Assembly (NCBI GenBank): GCA_964595625.1
Contig: CAZQQU010000001.1
Span: 310,001-374,000 of the forward strand
Length of the DNA stretch: 64,000 nucleotides
Reading direction: 5' to 3'
From: CAZQQU01 sp964595625
GTDB lineage: Bacteria > Bacteroidota > Bacteroidia > Flavobacteriales > Flavobacteriaceae
Position 1 is the first letter of the stretch. The number at the start of each line of letters is the position of its first letter. Shown here piece by piece: positions 18,424-27,302 of this stretch. The notes below the pieces were generated by a model. That model was not told the origin of the DNA, did no database searches, and worked only from the letters and a program-made list of their open reading frames with translations. The translations under genes and the position numbers were made by a program.

Positions 18424-19563
18424 ATGAAGATTACTGTCAAAGAAGTTACTGGAAAAAAAGGAATTAAAGAATTTGTTTTGTTTCCATTCAACCTTTACAA
18501 AAATTCTAAAAATTGGATTCCACCGCTTATTCAAGATGAAATAGATTCTTTTGATCCCCAAAAAAATCCGGTATTTGAAAATGCCATTGCTAAATTTTTT
18601 ATTGCTTATAAAAATCAAACAGCAGTTGGTCGAATCGCAGTTATTCTTAATTGGAATGAAATTCAACAGCAGCACATCCAGAAAGTGCGCTTTGGCTGGT
18701 TTGATTTTATAGACGATATATCAGTCAGTGCCGCTTTATTAGAAAAAGCTTTTGAAATTGGTAAACAACATCAACTCGAGTATGTGGAAGGTCCTATGGG
18801 CTTTTCCAACATGGACAAGGTAGGAGTCATGATTGAAGGTTTTGAAAATTTGGGAACCATGGCTACCTGGTACAATTACCCCTATTACTCGGAACATCTC
18901 GAAAAATTAGGTTTTACCGTTGAAAAAGAATTTGTGGAAAGTATTTTTTACCTCAAAGATATCACCCAACCTGAAACCTACGAAAAAGCGGCGAGCTTGA
19001 TTGAAAAGCGCTACCAGCTTCGAGCGGTCAACTTTTCAACCACCCAGGAAATTATCCCCTACATCGACGAAATGTTTGACTTGTTTAATAGATCGTACGC
19101 TGCTCTACCCTCTTTTGTGGCTGTGACAGACAAGCAAAAAGAGTATTTTAAAAAGAAATATCTCGGCATGATCAATCCCAAACTGGTTAAATTTATCTTT
19201 GACAAAGAAGGAAAAATGGTTTGTTTTTCGGTGGTAATTACCTCTTTCTCAAAAGCCTTACAAAAATCTAAAGGCAAATTGTTTCCCTTCGGGTTTTATC
19301 ACTTTTTAAAAGCGAAAAAAAATCATGAAACCCTTTTGTTTTATTTAATCGGTATCGATCCCGACTATCAAAAAAAAGGTCTAATCGCCATTGTGTTTAG
19401 AGATTATTATCGAGATTTTGTAAAAATGGGGACCCATGCATTTATTCAAACCCCGCAATTAGTATCCAACCATTCAATACAAAATTTATGGCGCAACTTT
19501 AATGCGAAAGTGTATGTGAAAAGAAATACGTACCGTAAAAATATAACTGCTATTGCTGAGTAA
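18424..19563 (+). CDS. GNAT-fold acetyltransferase-like protein
   Basis: A 379-residue cytoplasmic protein. The C-terminal half holds an acetyl-CoA-binding-like segment, LLFYLIGIDPDYQKKGLI, followed by NHSIQNLWRNF, as in GNAT enzymes; the N-terminal half contains a second related module with YVEGPMGFSNMDKVGVMIEG. Bacteroidota homologues are often labelled hypothetical or N-acetyltransferase. The acceptor is unknown. It is 3 bp downstream of the barrel protein gene and probably in one transcript with it. Confidence 0.7.
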   Translation: MKITVKEVTGKKGIKEFVLFPFNLYKNSKNWIPPLIQDEIDSFDPQKNPVFENAIAKFFIAYKNQTAVGRIAVILNWNEIQQQHIQKVRFGWFDFIDDISVSAALLEKAFEIGKQHQLEYVEGPMGFSNMDKVGVMIEGFENLGTMATWYNYPYYSEHLEKLGFTVEKEFVESIFYLKDITQPETYEKAASLIEKRYQLRAVNFSTTQEIIPYIDEMFDLFNRSYAALPSFVAVTDKQKEYFKKKYLGMINPKLVKFIFDKEGKMVCFSVVITSFSKALQKSKGKLFPFGFYHFLKAKKNHETLLFYLIGIDPDYQKKGLIAIVFRDYYRDFVKMGTHAFIQTPQLVSNHSIQNLWRNFNAKVYVKRNTYRKNITAIAE

Positions 19564-19574
19564 CCGCCGAGCTA

Positions 19575-21260
19575 TTACCAGCCGCCGCCACCGCCGCCAC
19601 CGCCGCCACCGCCCGAGAATCCACCACCACTACTGCCGGAAGAACTTCCCGGAGGCGTTGCAGATGAGGAAATAGCCGATGAAAAACTCCTTCCCACTGA
19701 ATTGGTAAAACTAGTGGCATTAAAAGCCGTATATTTTGCGCCCGTATACCAAACGGGGTTGTACTCTTGATCTTGCATAGCAGTTTTAAGGACATTTTCA
19801 AAACGCTTTCCCCACTTGTTCTCTACCCCCAAAGCGATGGCATAAGGCAACAAGGCTTCAAACCTTTCCGGTGTTAACTCGGGTTCTTCAATACTGTCTA
19901 ACTGTCGTTTTTCGGCTGTATTGATGTACATTTTAAAACCCTCAATTTCGTCCATAATTGCACGGCCTTTTTCGGTGGGTGATTTCATTAAATAATTAAA
20001 AATTAATGCCCCACTCAATAGTATAATACCTAGTACAATACTTATATAAAAAGGAGCCAATAGTATCGAGAACACCATAACAATACCACTGATCAAAAGA
20101 CCGGTATGCAGTGCTTTGGCATTGAAAACCAAAAAAGTGGGTTTTAGTTTTTGTTTCAAATTCTGTTGCACCTTTGTTCGCATATTACTAAAAATCGTAT
20201 GATTGGTATTATCGAGTTTGATATTATCCCGACTTCCCAACAGTGTATTCGCTATGGCTGCTTCTTCCGAGGATAATTGCCAGGCTTTCCCATTTTTATT
20301 TTTAATTAAACGATAATCCCCGCTTTCTTGTTTAATAGTCAAATAACCCTGTACTGCCATATTAACAATGGCGGCCGTAATTGCACGTTGAGTAAAACCC
20401 ATTTGATGTAGATAAGAAATTTGGGCCGGTGAAAAATTACTGGGTGGATCAAAAAGTGGAATAATTACCCCTTTGGGAGGATCCACACCTACTTTTTTCC
20501 ATTTCGAATAGTATGCCCAAAAAACAGCAACCAAACCGATGAGTATACCAATAAGATGAAAGTTATCTTGGATAAAAAGCAGTATTATTTCAGAGCGGCT
20601 GGGTTGTTTAACTACCCCTTTTTGCCAAGATAGCGCGATGGTAAATTGTTCATAGGGATACAACATTTGAGTCAGCTTGAAATAAGCCTTGTTGCCTTGT
20701 TTGTCAAATTTGCAATGGCAATCGGAACTTCCATACGAACCCGAATAGGCAACCAGTTTATCCACTTGAGCCGTTTCGGGTAATTCTACGGTTACAGACC
20801 CCTGTTGTATATTAAAACTCCAATCACCCCCGATGGCATTGTAGTACAACTCATCATAATCCTCAAAGAAACCTAATTGCCGACTGGTTCGATATTTCAG
20901 TGTATAGGTATATTGGCCCGGCGTTAAATAGTTATTTTCATCACCTATATAAATGATCTTACCATTTAATTGATTTTTGATATGATACTTTTCTGACTTT
21001 CCGTCGCGTAACACGGCTAACACCTCAAACCCTACTCGATAATTATTGCCTACTTTATCTTTGTAGCGGGTAGGAAACGTACGATAGATGCCACGGCGTA
21101 TTTGATAACCGGCAGCGCGAACAGTAATTTGTTCTTCTATGAGTAAATCACCTGATTCTTCAACTTCAATGTGTGTGTGGTAAGCCAGTATCTCTTCTTG
21201 AGAAAATACCGAAGAACAGCAAAATAAGGCAAGACAAACAATAATTCTGAAAAGGTTCAT
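19575..21260 (-). CDS. DUF2207 membrane protein with Gly-rich C-terminus
   Basis: A 561-residue protein with a signal peptide (residues 1-20), an extracytoplasmic DUF2207 domain (about 24-220) containing RRGIYRTFPTRY, a membrane helix near 232-250, a cytoplasmic segment, two further helices (about 380-425), and a C-terminal tail of eleven consecutive Gly ending in Trp. DUF2207 proteins are widely paired with LemA, as here (3 bp apart). Function is unestablished. The glycine tail is encoded by CCGCCGCCACCG-type repeats on the plus strand. Confidence 0.88.
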   Translation of the reverse strand: MNLFRIIVCLALFCCSSVFSQEEILAYHTHIEVEESGDLLIEEQITVRAAGYQIRRGIYRTFPTRYKDKVGNNYRVGFEVLAVLRDGKSEKYHIKNQLNGKIIYIGDENNYLTPGQYTYTLKYRTSRQLGFFEDYDELYYNAIGGDWSFNIQQGSVTVELPETAQVDKLVAYSGSYGSSDCHCKFDKQGNKAYFKLTQMLYPYEQFTIALSWQKGVVKQPSRSEIILLFIQDNFHLIGILIGLVAVFWAYYSKWKKVGVDPPKGVIIPLFDPPSNFSPAQISYLHQMGFTQRAITAAIVNMAVQGYLTIKQESGDYRLIKNKNGKAWQLSSEEAAIANTLLGSRDNIKLDNTNHTIFSNMRTKVQQNLKQKLKPTFLVFNAKALHTGLLISGIVMVFSILLAPFYISIVLGIILLSGALIFNYLMKSPTEKGRAIMDEIEGFKMYINTAEKRQLDSIEEPELTPERFEALLPYAIALGVENKWGKRFENVLKTAMQDQEYNPVWYTGAKYTAFNATSFTNSVGRSFSSAISSSATPPGSSSGSSGGGFSGGGGGGGGGGGW

Positions 21261-21263
21261 GGT

Positions 21264-21815
21264 CTATAAATTTATAACCGGCGCCGCTTTTTCGGTTTCG
21301 TCTTTAATATCGAAATATTCTTTACTGGAATGTTTAAATAGAGAAGCAATTAAATTAGAAGGAAATTGCTGATTGACAATATTGTAATTTCGAACCGAAC
21401 CATTATAATAGCGGCGGGCTCGCTGTAAATCGTGTTCTACTTTAGATAATTCTTTTTGGAGTTCTAAAAAGTTTTGGTTGGCTTTCAATTCCGGATAATT
21501 TTCAACCACAACAAAAAGTTCTCCTAATGCTTTGGATAAATCGATTTCAACTGATTCTCGCTGGTGCAATTCGTGGGCTTGTTGACCCAAGGTACGCAAT
21601 TCAGTAATTCTTTCGTAAAGCGCTTTTTCGTGTCGGGCATAACCCGAAACTGTTTCTACTAAACGAGGAATTAAATCGTGGCGTTTTTGGAGTTGTACAT
21701 CAATACCGCTCCAGGCTTCTTCTGATAAATTTTTTAATCGTACTAATTTATTAAAAATAAAGACCAAGTATCCTATAAAAACAACAAAAATTATTAGAAG
21801 GCTATAGTACATCAA
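21264..21815 (-). CDS. LemA family protein
   Basis: A 183-residue protein with an N-terminal membrane anchor (residues 3-22) and a helical bundle beyond. Family marks are EEAWSGIDVQLQKRHDLIP, NYPELKANQNFLELQKEL and ARRYYNGSVRNYN. LemA proteins are membrane-anchored helical proteins of unclear role, commonly co-encoded with DUF2207. Two adjacent Met codons give alternative starts. Gene order lemA-DUF2207 on the minus strand with a 3-bp gap indicates one operon. Confidence 0.92.
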   Translation of the reverse strand: MMYYSLLIIFVVFIGYLVFIFNKLVRLKNLSEEAWSGIDVQLQKRHDLIPRLVETVSGYARHEKALYERITELRTLGQQAHELHQRESVEIDLSKALGELFVVVENYPELKANQNFLELQKELSKVEHDLQRARRYYNGSVRNYNIVNQQFPSNLIASLFKHSSKEYFDIKDETEKAAPVINL

Positions 21816-21869
21816 ACAATTGGTTTAAAATGAAATTTAAAGATATATCTTTTTTTTTGAAAAAAAATA

Positions 21870-21910
21870 AAAAACAAAAAACCCGATAAACAAAAAAAGT
21901 ATCGGGTTTT
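21870..21910 (-). terminator. Terminator of the 162-residue lipoprotein gene
   Basis: Read on the minus strand, AAAACCCGATA pairs with TATCGGGTTTT around an 11-nt loop, then T-rich sequence follows (A-run at 21870-21881 on the plus strand). It sits between this lipoprotein gene and lemA. Confidence 0.75.
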
Positions 21911-21987
21911 AGGGATTTTTTGGTATATGATAATAAAGTATGATAAACCGTCTCCGTTTTGAGATGATTTTTTCTTGCTCTATACAA

Positions 21988-22476
21988 TCAAAAATCTTCT
22001 TTGGTGATTTGAACAATTAATTCACCATAAGACTGGTAGGTATGGTATAATTCTCCGTTTAAAAAAACATCTATTTTGTGATAATTAGGATATGCAACGC
22101 TATCTTTTACCCATAAAGTATCAATAACCTCGGTATCTAAATATTTTAAGATATATTGCTTCTGTTTAAGCCATCCATCTCCTTCTTCAAATGGCTTCAC
22201 TATATAATACATTTCTCCTGTAAAAAAATCCTTTTCCTGATGCGGAAGGTATCTTTTTTCCATAAGATGCCAATCTTGGTCATACCACCATTCTTGATTA
22301 TAATTTAAAAGACCTTGCTTATAAGTTATATCCCCTTCTTCAAAATTGATTCCGTCAGACTTTTTGATATCAAAAAAAATATAGGCGGTACTCGGAAGTT
22401 CTGTGGGTTCATTGTCATTTCTACTGCAAGCAAAAACCATTATGCTTGTAAGTGTTAATGCTATTATTGTTCTCAT
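21988..22476 (-). CDS. Hypothetical lipoprotein
   Basis: A 162-residue protein with a lipoprotein signal (lipobox-like IMVFAC, Cys near residue 17). The mature part is rich in Asp, Tyr and Trp with short beta-like segments. I do not recognise the family. It is bounded downstream by a terminator and upstream by the remains of a T9SS-type gene (22481-22790), and could once have been part of the same locus. Confidence 0.65.
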   Translation of the reverse strand: MRTIIALTLTSIMVFACSRNDNEPTELPSTAYIFFDIKKSDGINFEEGDITYKQGLLNYNQEWWYDQDWHLMEKRYLPHQEKDFFTGEMYYIVKPFEEGDGWLKQKQYILKYLDTEVIDTLWVKDSVAYPNYHKIDVFLNGELYHTYQSYGELIVQITKEDF

Positions 22477-22480
22477 AATT

Positions 22481-22790
22481 TTATTTTTTAATGATTAAAC
22501 GCTTGGTTAAAGTATTGCCGGTAGTTGAACTAATGTAATCATATAGATACCGGTACTGTATTCTGTTGTGTTGATGTTGTATTCTGTATTTTTAAGGTTG
22601 GATTGGATGTAAACCAACTGCCCTTTAATGTTGTATACGGACAAGCTATATGTATCGTCACCCGGTATTATTGTCGTAACGCTATATGTTTTCTTCTAAA
22701 ATAATATCAATCAGTTTTTGATTGTTGCCATAAAATAGGTCGTAAACTAAGCTGTCCGGGTCGGCTTCTGTTCCGCAAGAAAAACCGTAT
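22481..22790 (-). pseudogene. Fossil of a T9SS type A sorting-domain protein
   Basis: On the minus strand three frames carry consecutive pieces of one protein. Near 22790-22690 one reads GFSCGTEADPDSLVYDLFYG, then after a frame change SVTTIIPGDDTYSLSVYNIK and GQLVYIQSN, then TEYSTGIYMIT, and after a second change near 22540 SSTTGNTLTKRLIIK followed by a TAA at 22483-22481. The last 70 residues are a textbook T9SS type A sorting domain (SVYNxxGQLV ... STGIYxxT ... TKRLIIK). No start codon is retained and at least two frameshifts are present. Confidence 0.7.
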
Positions 22791-22946
22791 TCTTACTGAT
22801 GCTGAGCAAAACTTATAAAAACTAAGAAAAACTAAGAATAAGCAAAATACTTAGACAACGGTTGGCGGCTTGGGCTTCATAATTATGAAAATTAATAATT
22901 GGTATTATGCCAAGTTATTAAAAAATAACAACATCACAATCACAAA
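22791..22946. other. A/T-rich remnant sequence without a gene
   Basis: No open frame of useful length. A short direct repeat AAAACTAAG occurs twice near 22815-22840. The stretch probably belongs to the decayed gene next door. Confidence 0.4.
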
Positions 22947-22996
22947 AAATATGTTAAAAAAACAGGAAAAATCCTGTATGTTTTTTTAACATATTT
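22947..22996. repeat. Long imperfect palindrome, possible bidirectional terminator
   Basis: AAATATGTTAAAAAAACAGGA is followed by AAAA and then TCCTGT, ATG, TTTTTTTAACATATTT. The arms pair over about 20 bp apart from a 3-nt bulge, with a GC-containing tip CAGGA/TCCTG. Both flanks are A or T runs, so it could terminate transcription on either strand. Confidence 0.55.
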
Positions 22997-23005
22997 CAAC
23001 AACAA

Positions 23006-23039
23006 AAAACCCGGTAAGTAAGAAAATTTACCGGGTTTT
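23006..23039 (-). terminator. Terminator of the aconitase gene
   Basis: Stem AAAACCCGGTAA / TTACCGGGTTTT (12 bp) with a 10-nt loop, followed on the minus strand by T-rich sequence. It begins 26 bp after the aconitase stop codon. Confidence 0.85.
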
Positions 23040-23065
23040 AAGAGATTTTAAAAATGTAAGTAATA

Positions 23066-25333
23066 TTATCGGGCGTTTTGTTTTTTAATCAAATTCAAAG
23101 CAGAACCTTCTTTAAACCATTCAATCTGTGCCTGGTTGTAGGTATGGTTAACTTTGATTAAATCACTGCTTCCGTCTTTATGAACAAACTCTAAAGTAAG
23201 TGGTCTGTCCGGAGCAAAATCTTTTAAATCCACAAAGTTGATAGTATCATCTTCCTGAATCAAATCATAATCGGCTTCATTAGCAAAAGTCAAAGCCAGC
23301 ATCCCTTGTTTTTTAAGGTTGGTTTCGTGAATACGGGCAAAAGATTTTACTAAAACAGCTCTTACGCCTAAGTGTCTGGGTTGCATAGCAGCGTGTTCTC
23401 GGGAAGAACCTTCACCGTAATTGTGATCACCCACCACTATAGTAGGTATACCGGCACTTTTGTAAGCCCGTTGTACATCGGGTACACCACCGTATTCACC
23501 AGTAAGTTGATTTTTTACAAAATTAGTTTTCTCATTAAAGGCATTGACCGCTCCAATCAAAGTATTATTGGCTATATTATCAAGATGCCCACGGTATCTT
23601 AACCAAGGTCCTGCCATAGAAATATGGTCGGTGGTACATTTGCCTAATACTTTAATCAACAATTTAGCACCGGTAATGTTTTTACCGTCCCAAGGTGCAA
23701 AAGGGTCTAATAGCTGAAGTCTTTCAGAGTCGGGTCTTACAATTACTTCCACCGAACTACCATCTGCTTGGGGTTCGATATAACCATTATCACCTACGTC
23801 AAAACCTCGGGGTGGCAACTCTAAACCAACAGGTTCATCAAATTTAACCTCTTCACCATCTTCATTAATTAGAGTATCATTCATCGGGTCAAAATCCAAT
23901 CGGCCGGCAATGGTAATAGCAGCGACCATTTCGGGGGAACCTACAAAAGCATGGGTATTGGGGTTTCCGTCCGCCCGTTTGGAGAAGTTCCGGTTAAAAG
24001 AATGCACAATGGTATTCTTTTCGTCACCTTTCATATCGCTCCGATCCCACTGCCCGATACATGGGCCGCAGGCATTTGTAAAAATAGTGGCATTGAGATC
24101 TTCAAATATTTTCAAGATACCGTCTCTTTCTGCAGTATAACGTATTTGTTCGGATCCTGGATTGATTCCAAAATCAGATTTAGGCTTTAACTTCTTATCT
24201 ACGGCTTGCTTGGCAATGGAAGCTGCCCGGGTTAAATCTTCATACGAGCTATTGGTACATGAACCTATCAAGCCCCATTCTACTTTTAATGGCCATCCAT
24301 TGGCAATGGCTTTTTCCCCTAAATCACCTACTTCAGTAGCTAAATCGGGCGTAAATGGTCCGTTGAGATGGGGACGTAACTCCGATAAGTTAATTTCGAT
24401 GATTTGATCAAAATATTTCTCCGGGTTTTCATACACCTCTGGATCTCCAGTCAGGTGGTGTTTGATCTTGTTGGCTTCATCTGCAACGACATCTCGTCCG
24501 GTAGCACGTAAGAATCGTTCCATCGAATCATCATACCCAAAAGTAGAAGTGGTTGCACCAATTTCGGCACCCATATTACAGATAGTTCCCTTTCCGGTAG
24601 CAGAGAGATTTTTAGCACCTTCGCCAAAATACTCTAACACCGCACCCGTACCTCCTTTAACAGTTAAAATACCAGCTACTTTTAGAATCACATCTTTGGA
24701 AGCCGTCCATCCATTGAGTTTTCCGGTTAATTTTACACCAATTAACTTAGGGAATTTTAATTCCCAAGCCATACCGGCCATCACATCTACCGCATCAGCA
24801 CCTCCTACCCCAATGGCAATCATTCCTAAACCACCGGCATTTACCGTATGCGAATCGGTACCAATCATCATCCCACCGGGAAAAGCATAGTTTTCGATCA
24901 CTACTTGGTGAATAATTCCCGCACCGGGTTTCCAAAATCCAATACCGTACTTATTGGAAACGGATTCTAAAAAATCAAACACTTCACGACTGGTGTCATT
25001 GGCTCTTTTTAAATCAGCAACAGCACCGCTTTTGGCTTGAATTAAATGGTCGCAATGTACCGTGGTAGGTACAGCTACTTTGCTTTTACCAGCTTGCATA
25101 AACTGTAGCAAAGCCATTTGGGCGGTTGCGTCCTGACAAGCAATCCGGTCAGGAGCAAACTCTACGTAATCTTTGCCTCGTTCATAAGTCTGTGTGGGAA
25201 GACCATCCCACAAATGAGAATATAATATTTTTTCAGTAAGAGTTAAAGGACGACCCAAAATAGAACGCGCTTGGTTTATTCGTTCATCCATTCGGGAATA
25301 GACCTTTTTTATCATGTCGATATCAAATGCCAT
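23066..25333 (-). CDS. acn: Aconitate hydratase (mitochondrial-type)
   Basis: A 755-residue TCA-cycle enzyme interconverting citrate and isocitrate through a [4Fe-4S] cluster. Cluster ligand motifs are GSCTNSSYED and ACGPCIGQW, and the swivel domain carries GEGSSREHAAMQPRHLG with the catalytic Ser/Arg. The length matches the mitochondrial-type aconitase common in Bacteroidota, not the longer AcnA or AcnB. I start at the ATG at 25333; the open frame continues to 25408 but crosses a -7 box TAAATTTG (25374-25367, minus). It is monocistronic with a clear terminator. Confidence 0.96.
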   Translation of the reverse strand: MAFDIDMIKKVYSRMDERINQARSILGRPLTLTEKILYSHLWDGLPTQTYERGKDYVEFAPDRIACQDATAQMALLQFMQAGKSKVAVPTTVHCDHLIQAKSGAVADLKRANDTSREVFDFLESVSNKYGIGFWKPGAGIIHQVVIENYAFPGGMMIGTDSHTVNAGGLGMIAIGVGGADAVDVMAGMAWELKFPKLIGVKLTGKLNGWTASKDVILKVAGILTVKGGTGAVLEYFGEGAKNLSATGKGTICNMGAEIGATTSTFGYDDSMERFLRATGRDVVADEANKIKHHLTGDPEVYENPEKYFDQIIEINLSELRPHLNGPFTPDLATEVGDLGEKAIANGWPLKVEWGLIGSCTNSSYEDLTRAASIAKQAVDKKLKPKSDFGINPGSEQIRYTAERDGILKIFEDLNATIFTNACGPCIGQWDRSDMKGDEKNTIVHSFNRNFSKRADGNPNTHAFVGSPEMVAAITIAGRLDFDPMNDTLINEDGEEVKFDEPVGLELPPRGFDVGDNGYIEPQADGSSVEVIVRPDSERLQLLDPFAPWDGKNITGAKLLIKVLGKCTTDHISMAGPWLRYRGHLDNIANNTLIGAVNAFNEKTNFVKNQLTGEYGGVPDVQRAYKSAGIPTIVVGDHNYGEGSSREHAAMQPRHLGVRAVLVKSFARIHETNLKKQGMLALTFANEADYDLIQEDDTINFVDLKDFAPDRPLTLEFVHKDGSSDLIKVNHTYNQAQIEWFKEGSALNLIKKQNAR

Positions 25334-25722
25334 AATAGTGTTTTTTATATTTGTATTATCTGAGTGCAAATTTACTAAAATTACCTTTAATAAAAAATTT
25401 TCAACCAATCAATCATTTTATTGAATATATTTTGAACGATTCTAAATATCCATACACATATTTATCAAATATCACTTATTTTTAATGAATATTATTAAAA
25501 TATTAAATTTCAGCTTGATTTTTATTAAAAATGAATTTTCCCCAGTTCTTTCCATTAGTTTTTCACAAATGCAGCCCCAGCCCAAGCCGATAAAAGCAGC
25601 ATAAAATATTTTAAAACAAGCCTTATTTTTTGGATGTAGAACCAAATAAATTTACAAAATAACAAGGAGTCATTTTGATATACAACCAACAGTTATATAT
25701 TTACAAAATCTAAACCAGCACC
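25334..25722. other. Intergenic region, 389 bp, divergent promoters only
   Basis: A very A/T-rich divergent spacer. It holds a -7 box for aconitase (minus, 25374-25367) and a promoter-like pair for the downstream lipoprotein (25675-25703). Between about 25400 and 25620 I see nothing but A/T-rich sequence. Confidence 0.5.
25675..25703 (+). promoter_or_regulatory. Candidate promoter of the 180-residue lipoprotein gene
   Basis: TTG (25675-25677), an 18-nt spacer and TATATTTA (25696-25703), which differs from the -7 consensus only in its last base. It lies 20 bp before the ATG. Confidence 0.45.
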
Positions 25723-26265
25723 ATGAGATTTGTTTACCTGATTTTAGTCTGTATTGTAGTAGCATGTAACTCAAGCGAAACTTTTAATTTTGAAATACAA
25801 ACTGTAAAACCCATTAAAAGCACGGATTTATTTGGTAAAACCTTTTTCGATGCCTGGGTACTCACGCCCGAAAGGTACAGTCGCTCTGGACAAGGACATC
25901 AAATTGATGTCGGATTTATATCGGAGGGTATAAAAGGAGGGGTTACTATAGAAATGAATGTTAAAAAAGGGGAACTAATTTTTAAAAACAAAGGAGAAGC
26001 AAGTGATTTTTTTGTAACCACTTTGGCACAACTCTACGAAGCAACTCTGGAAGATTACCAGATGAAAGAAGAAGTGTATTTTACGTTTGTTCCCGAAACC
26101 ATGGCTGGAAAAGAAATTTTACAGGATGAAATTATTCTCAACCTACATCACCCCCGGGTGGATATTATTCTATTAATCGATATCCCTCAAGGCACTATCA
26201 AATTCTTGGAAAAAACGATGGGACTCAACAAAGAAAATTTAATACAAGTGTTCAGAAAACAATAG
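25723..26265 (+). CDS. Hypothetical lipoprotein
   Basis: A 180-residue protein with a short lipoprotein signal (IVVACNSS, Cys at residue 15). The mature part contains no membrane segment and no motif I recognise; several strands and a C-terminal helix are suggested by the pattern of hydrophobic residues. It stands alone between the divergent aconitase gene and the convergent moxR gene. Confidence 0.7.
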   Translation: MRFVYLILVCIVVACNSSETFNFEIQTVKPIKSTDLFGKTFFDAWVLTPERYSRSGQGHQIDVGFISEGIKGGVTIEMNVKKGELIFKNKGEASDFFVTTLAQLYEATLEDYQMKEEVYFTFVPETMAGKEILQDEIILNLHHPRVDIILLIDIPQGTIKFLEKTMGLNKENLIQVFRKQ

Positions 26266-26324
26266 TCAAACCTATTTCAAAAAAAGGATAATCTAAAGGC
26301 AATCCCAAGAGCAAATAGCCGTAA

Positions 26325-27278
26325 TTAAAACAAGTTTTTTATAATGGTTTCGATAGTCAACCCTTCCGCTTCTGCTTTGTAATTTTTGATTAATCGGTGA
26401 CGCAAAATACCGATAGCAACGTGCTGTACATCTTCTATATCGGGAGAAAATTTTCCTCGTAGAGCAGCATGGGTTTTAGCGCCTAATATTAAGTTTTGAG
26501 AGGCCCGAGGTCCGGCTCCCCAATCGATGTAATTTTTAACTATTTCCGGAGCAGCAGAACTTTCTGGACGGGTTTTTCCCACCAATCCAACTGCATACTC
26601 TACAACATTATCGGCTACCGGTATACGTCGGATTAACTGTTGAAAATCGATAATTTCCGTAGCCGTAAATAAAGCTTGAACCTGAGTACTAGAACCCGTA
26701 GTGGTATTTTTAACGATACTGACTTCTTCTTCAAAGCTAGGATACTCTAATTGGATGGCAAACATAAAACGGTCTAACTGAGCTTCGGGCAAGGGGTAGG
26801 TTCCCTCCTGCTCAATGGGATTTTGAGTGGCCAACACAAAGTAAGGTAAAGACAGTTGGTAGTGATGACCGGCAATAGTAACAGCACGCTCCTGCATGGC
26901 TTCTAATAAAGCAGCTTGGGTTTTGGGTGGCGTACGGTTGATCTCATCGGCTAGAATGATATTGGCAAAAACAGGTCCTTTGATAAAACGAAACTGACGA
27001 TTTTCGTCCAAAATTTCAGAACCCAATATGTCACTAGGCATCAAATCGGGAGTAAATTGAATACGTTTAAACTCCAACCCCAATGCTTGAGCAACCGTAT
27101 TAACCAACAAGGTCTTGGCCAAACCAGGTACCCCGATTAGTAAGGCGTGTCCACCAGAAAAAACGGCATTTAAAACTTGATTGACTACCTCTTCTTGGCC
27201 TACAATTACTCGGGATACTTCGTTCTTTAAAAGGTTGTATTTTTCTACTAAATTCTCAACTGCTTTTACATCAGACAT
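26325..27278 (-). CDS. MoxR family AAA+ ATPase
   Basis: A 317-residue AAA+ protein of the MoxR class, chaperone-like ATPases that mature or assemble partner proteins. Walker A GVPGLAKT is at residues 49-56, Walker B IILADE at 107-112, and the MoxR marks TPDLMPSDILG, NRTPPKTQAALLEAMQE and TQNPIEQEGTYPLPEAQLDR follow. It is last in the four-gene PPIase operon (24 bp after the preceding stop). No VWA-domain partner gene is adjacent, which is unusual for MoxR loci. Confidence 0.93.
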   Translation of the reverse strand: MSDVKAVENLVEKYNLLKNEVSRVIVGQEEVVNQVLNAVFSGGHALLIGVPGLAKTLLVNTVAQALGLEFKRIQFTPDLMPSDILGSEILDENRQFRFIKGPVFANIILADEINRTPPKTQAALLEAMQERAVTIAGHHYQLSLPYFVLATQNPIEQEGTYPLPEAQLDRFMFAIQLEYPSFEEEVSIVKNTTTGSSTQVQALFTATEIIDFQQLIRRIPVADNVVEYAVGLVGKTRPESSAAPEIVKNYIDWGAGPRASQNLILGAKTHAALRGKFSPDIEDVQHVAIGILRHRLIKNYKAEAEGLTIETIIKNLF

Positions 27279-27302
27279 AGTACGTTCTTAAAGTTTCTTT
27301 AT

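Noticed and set aside
21802..21987. Small open frame between lemA and the lipoprotein gene
   Set aside because: It covers the terminator hairpin, is composed of low-complexity Phe/Lys codons and overlaps the lemA start.
24462..24890. Long open frames on the plus strand inside the aconitase gene
   Set aside because: They are antisense to a highly conserved gene, lack recognisable protein features and arise from codon bias of the real frame.
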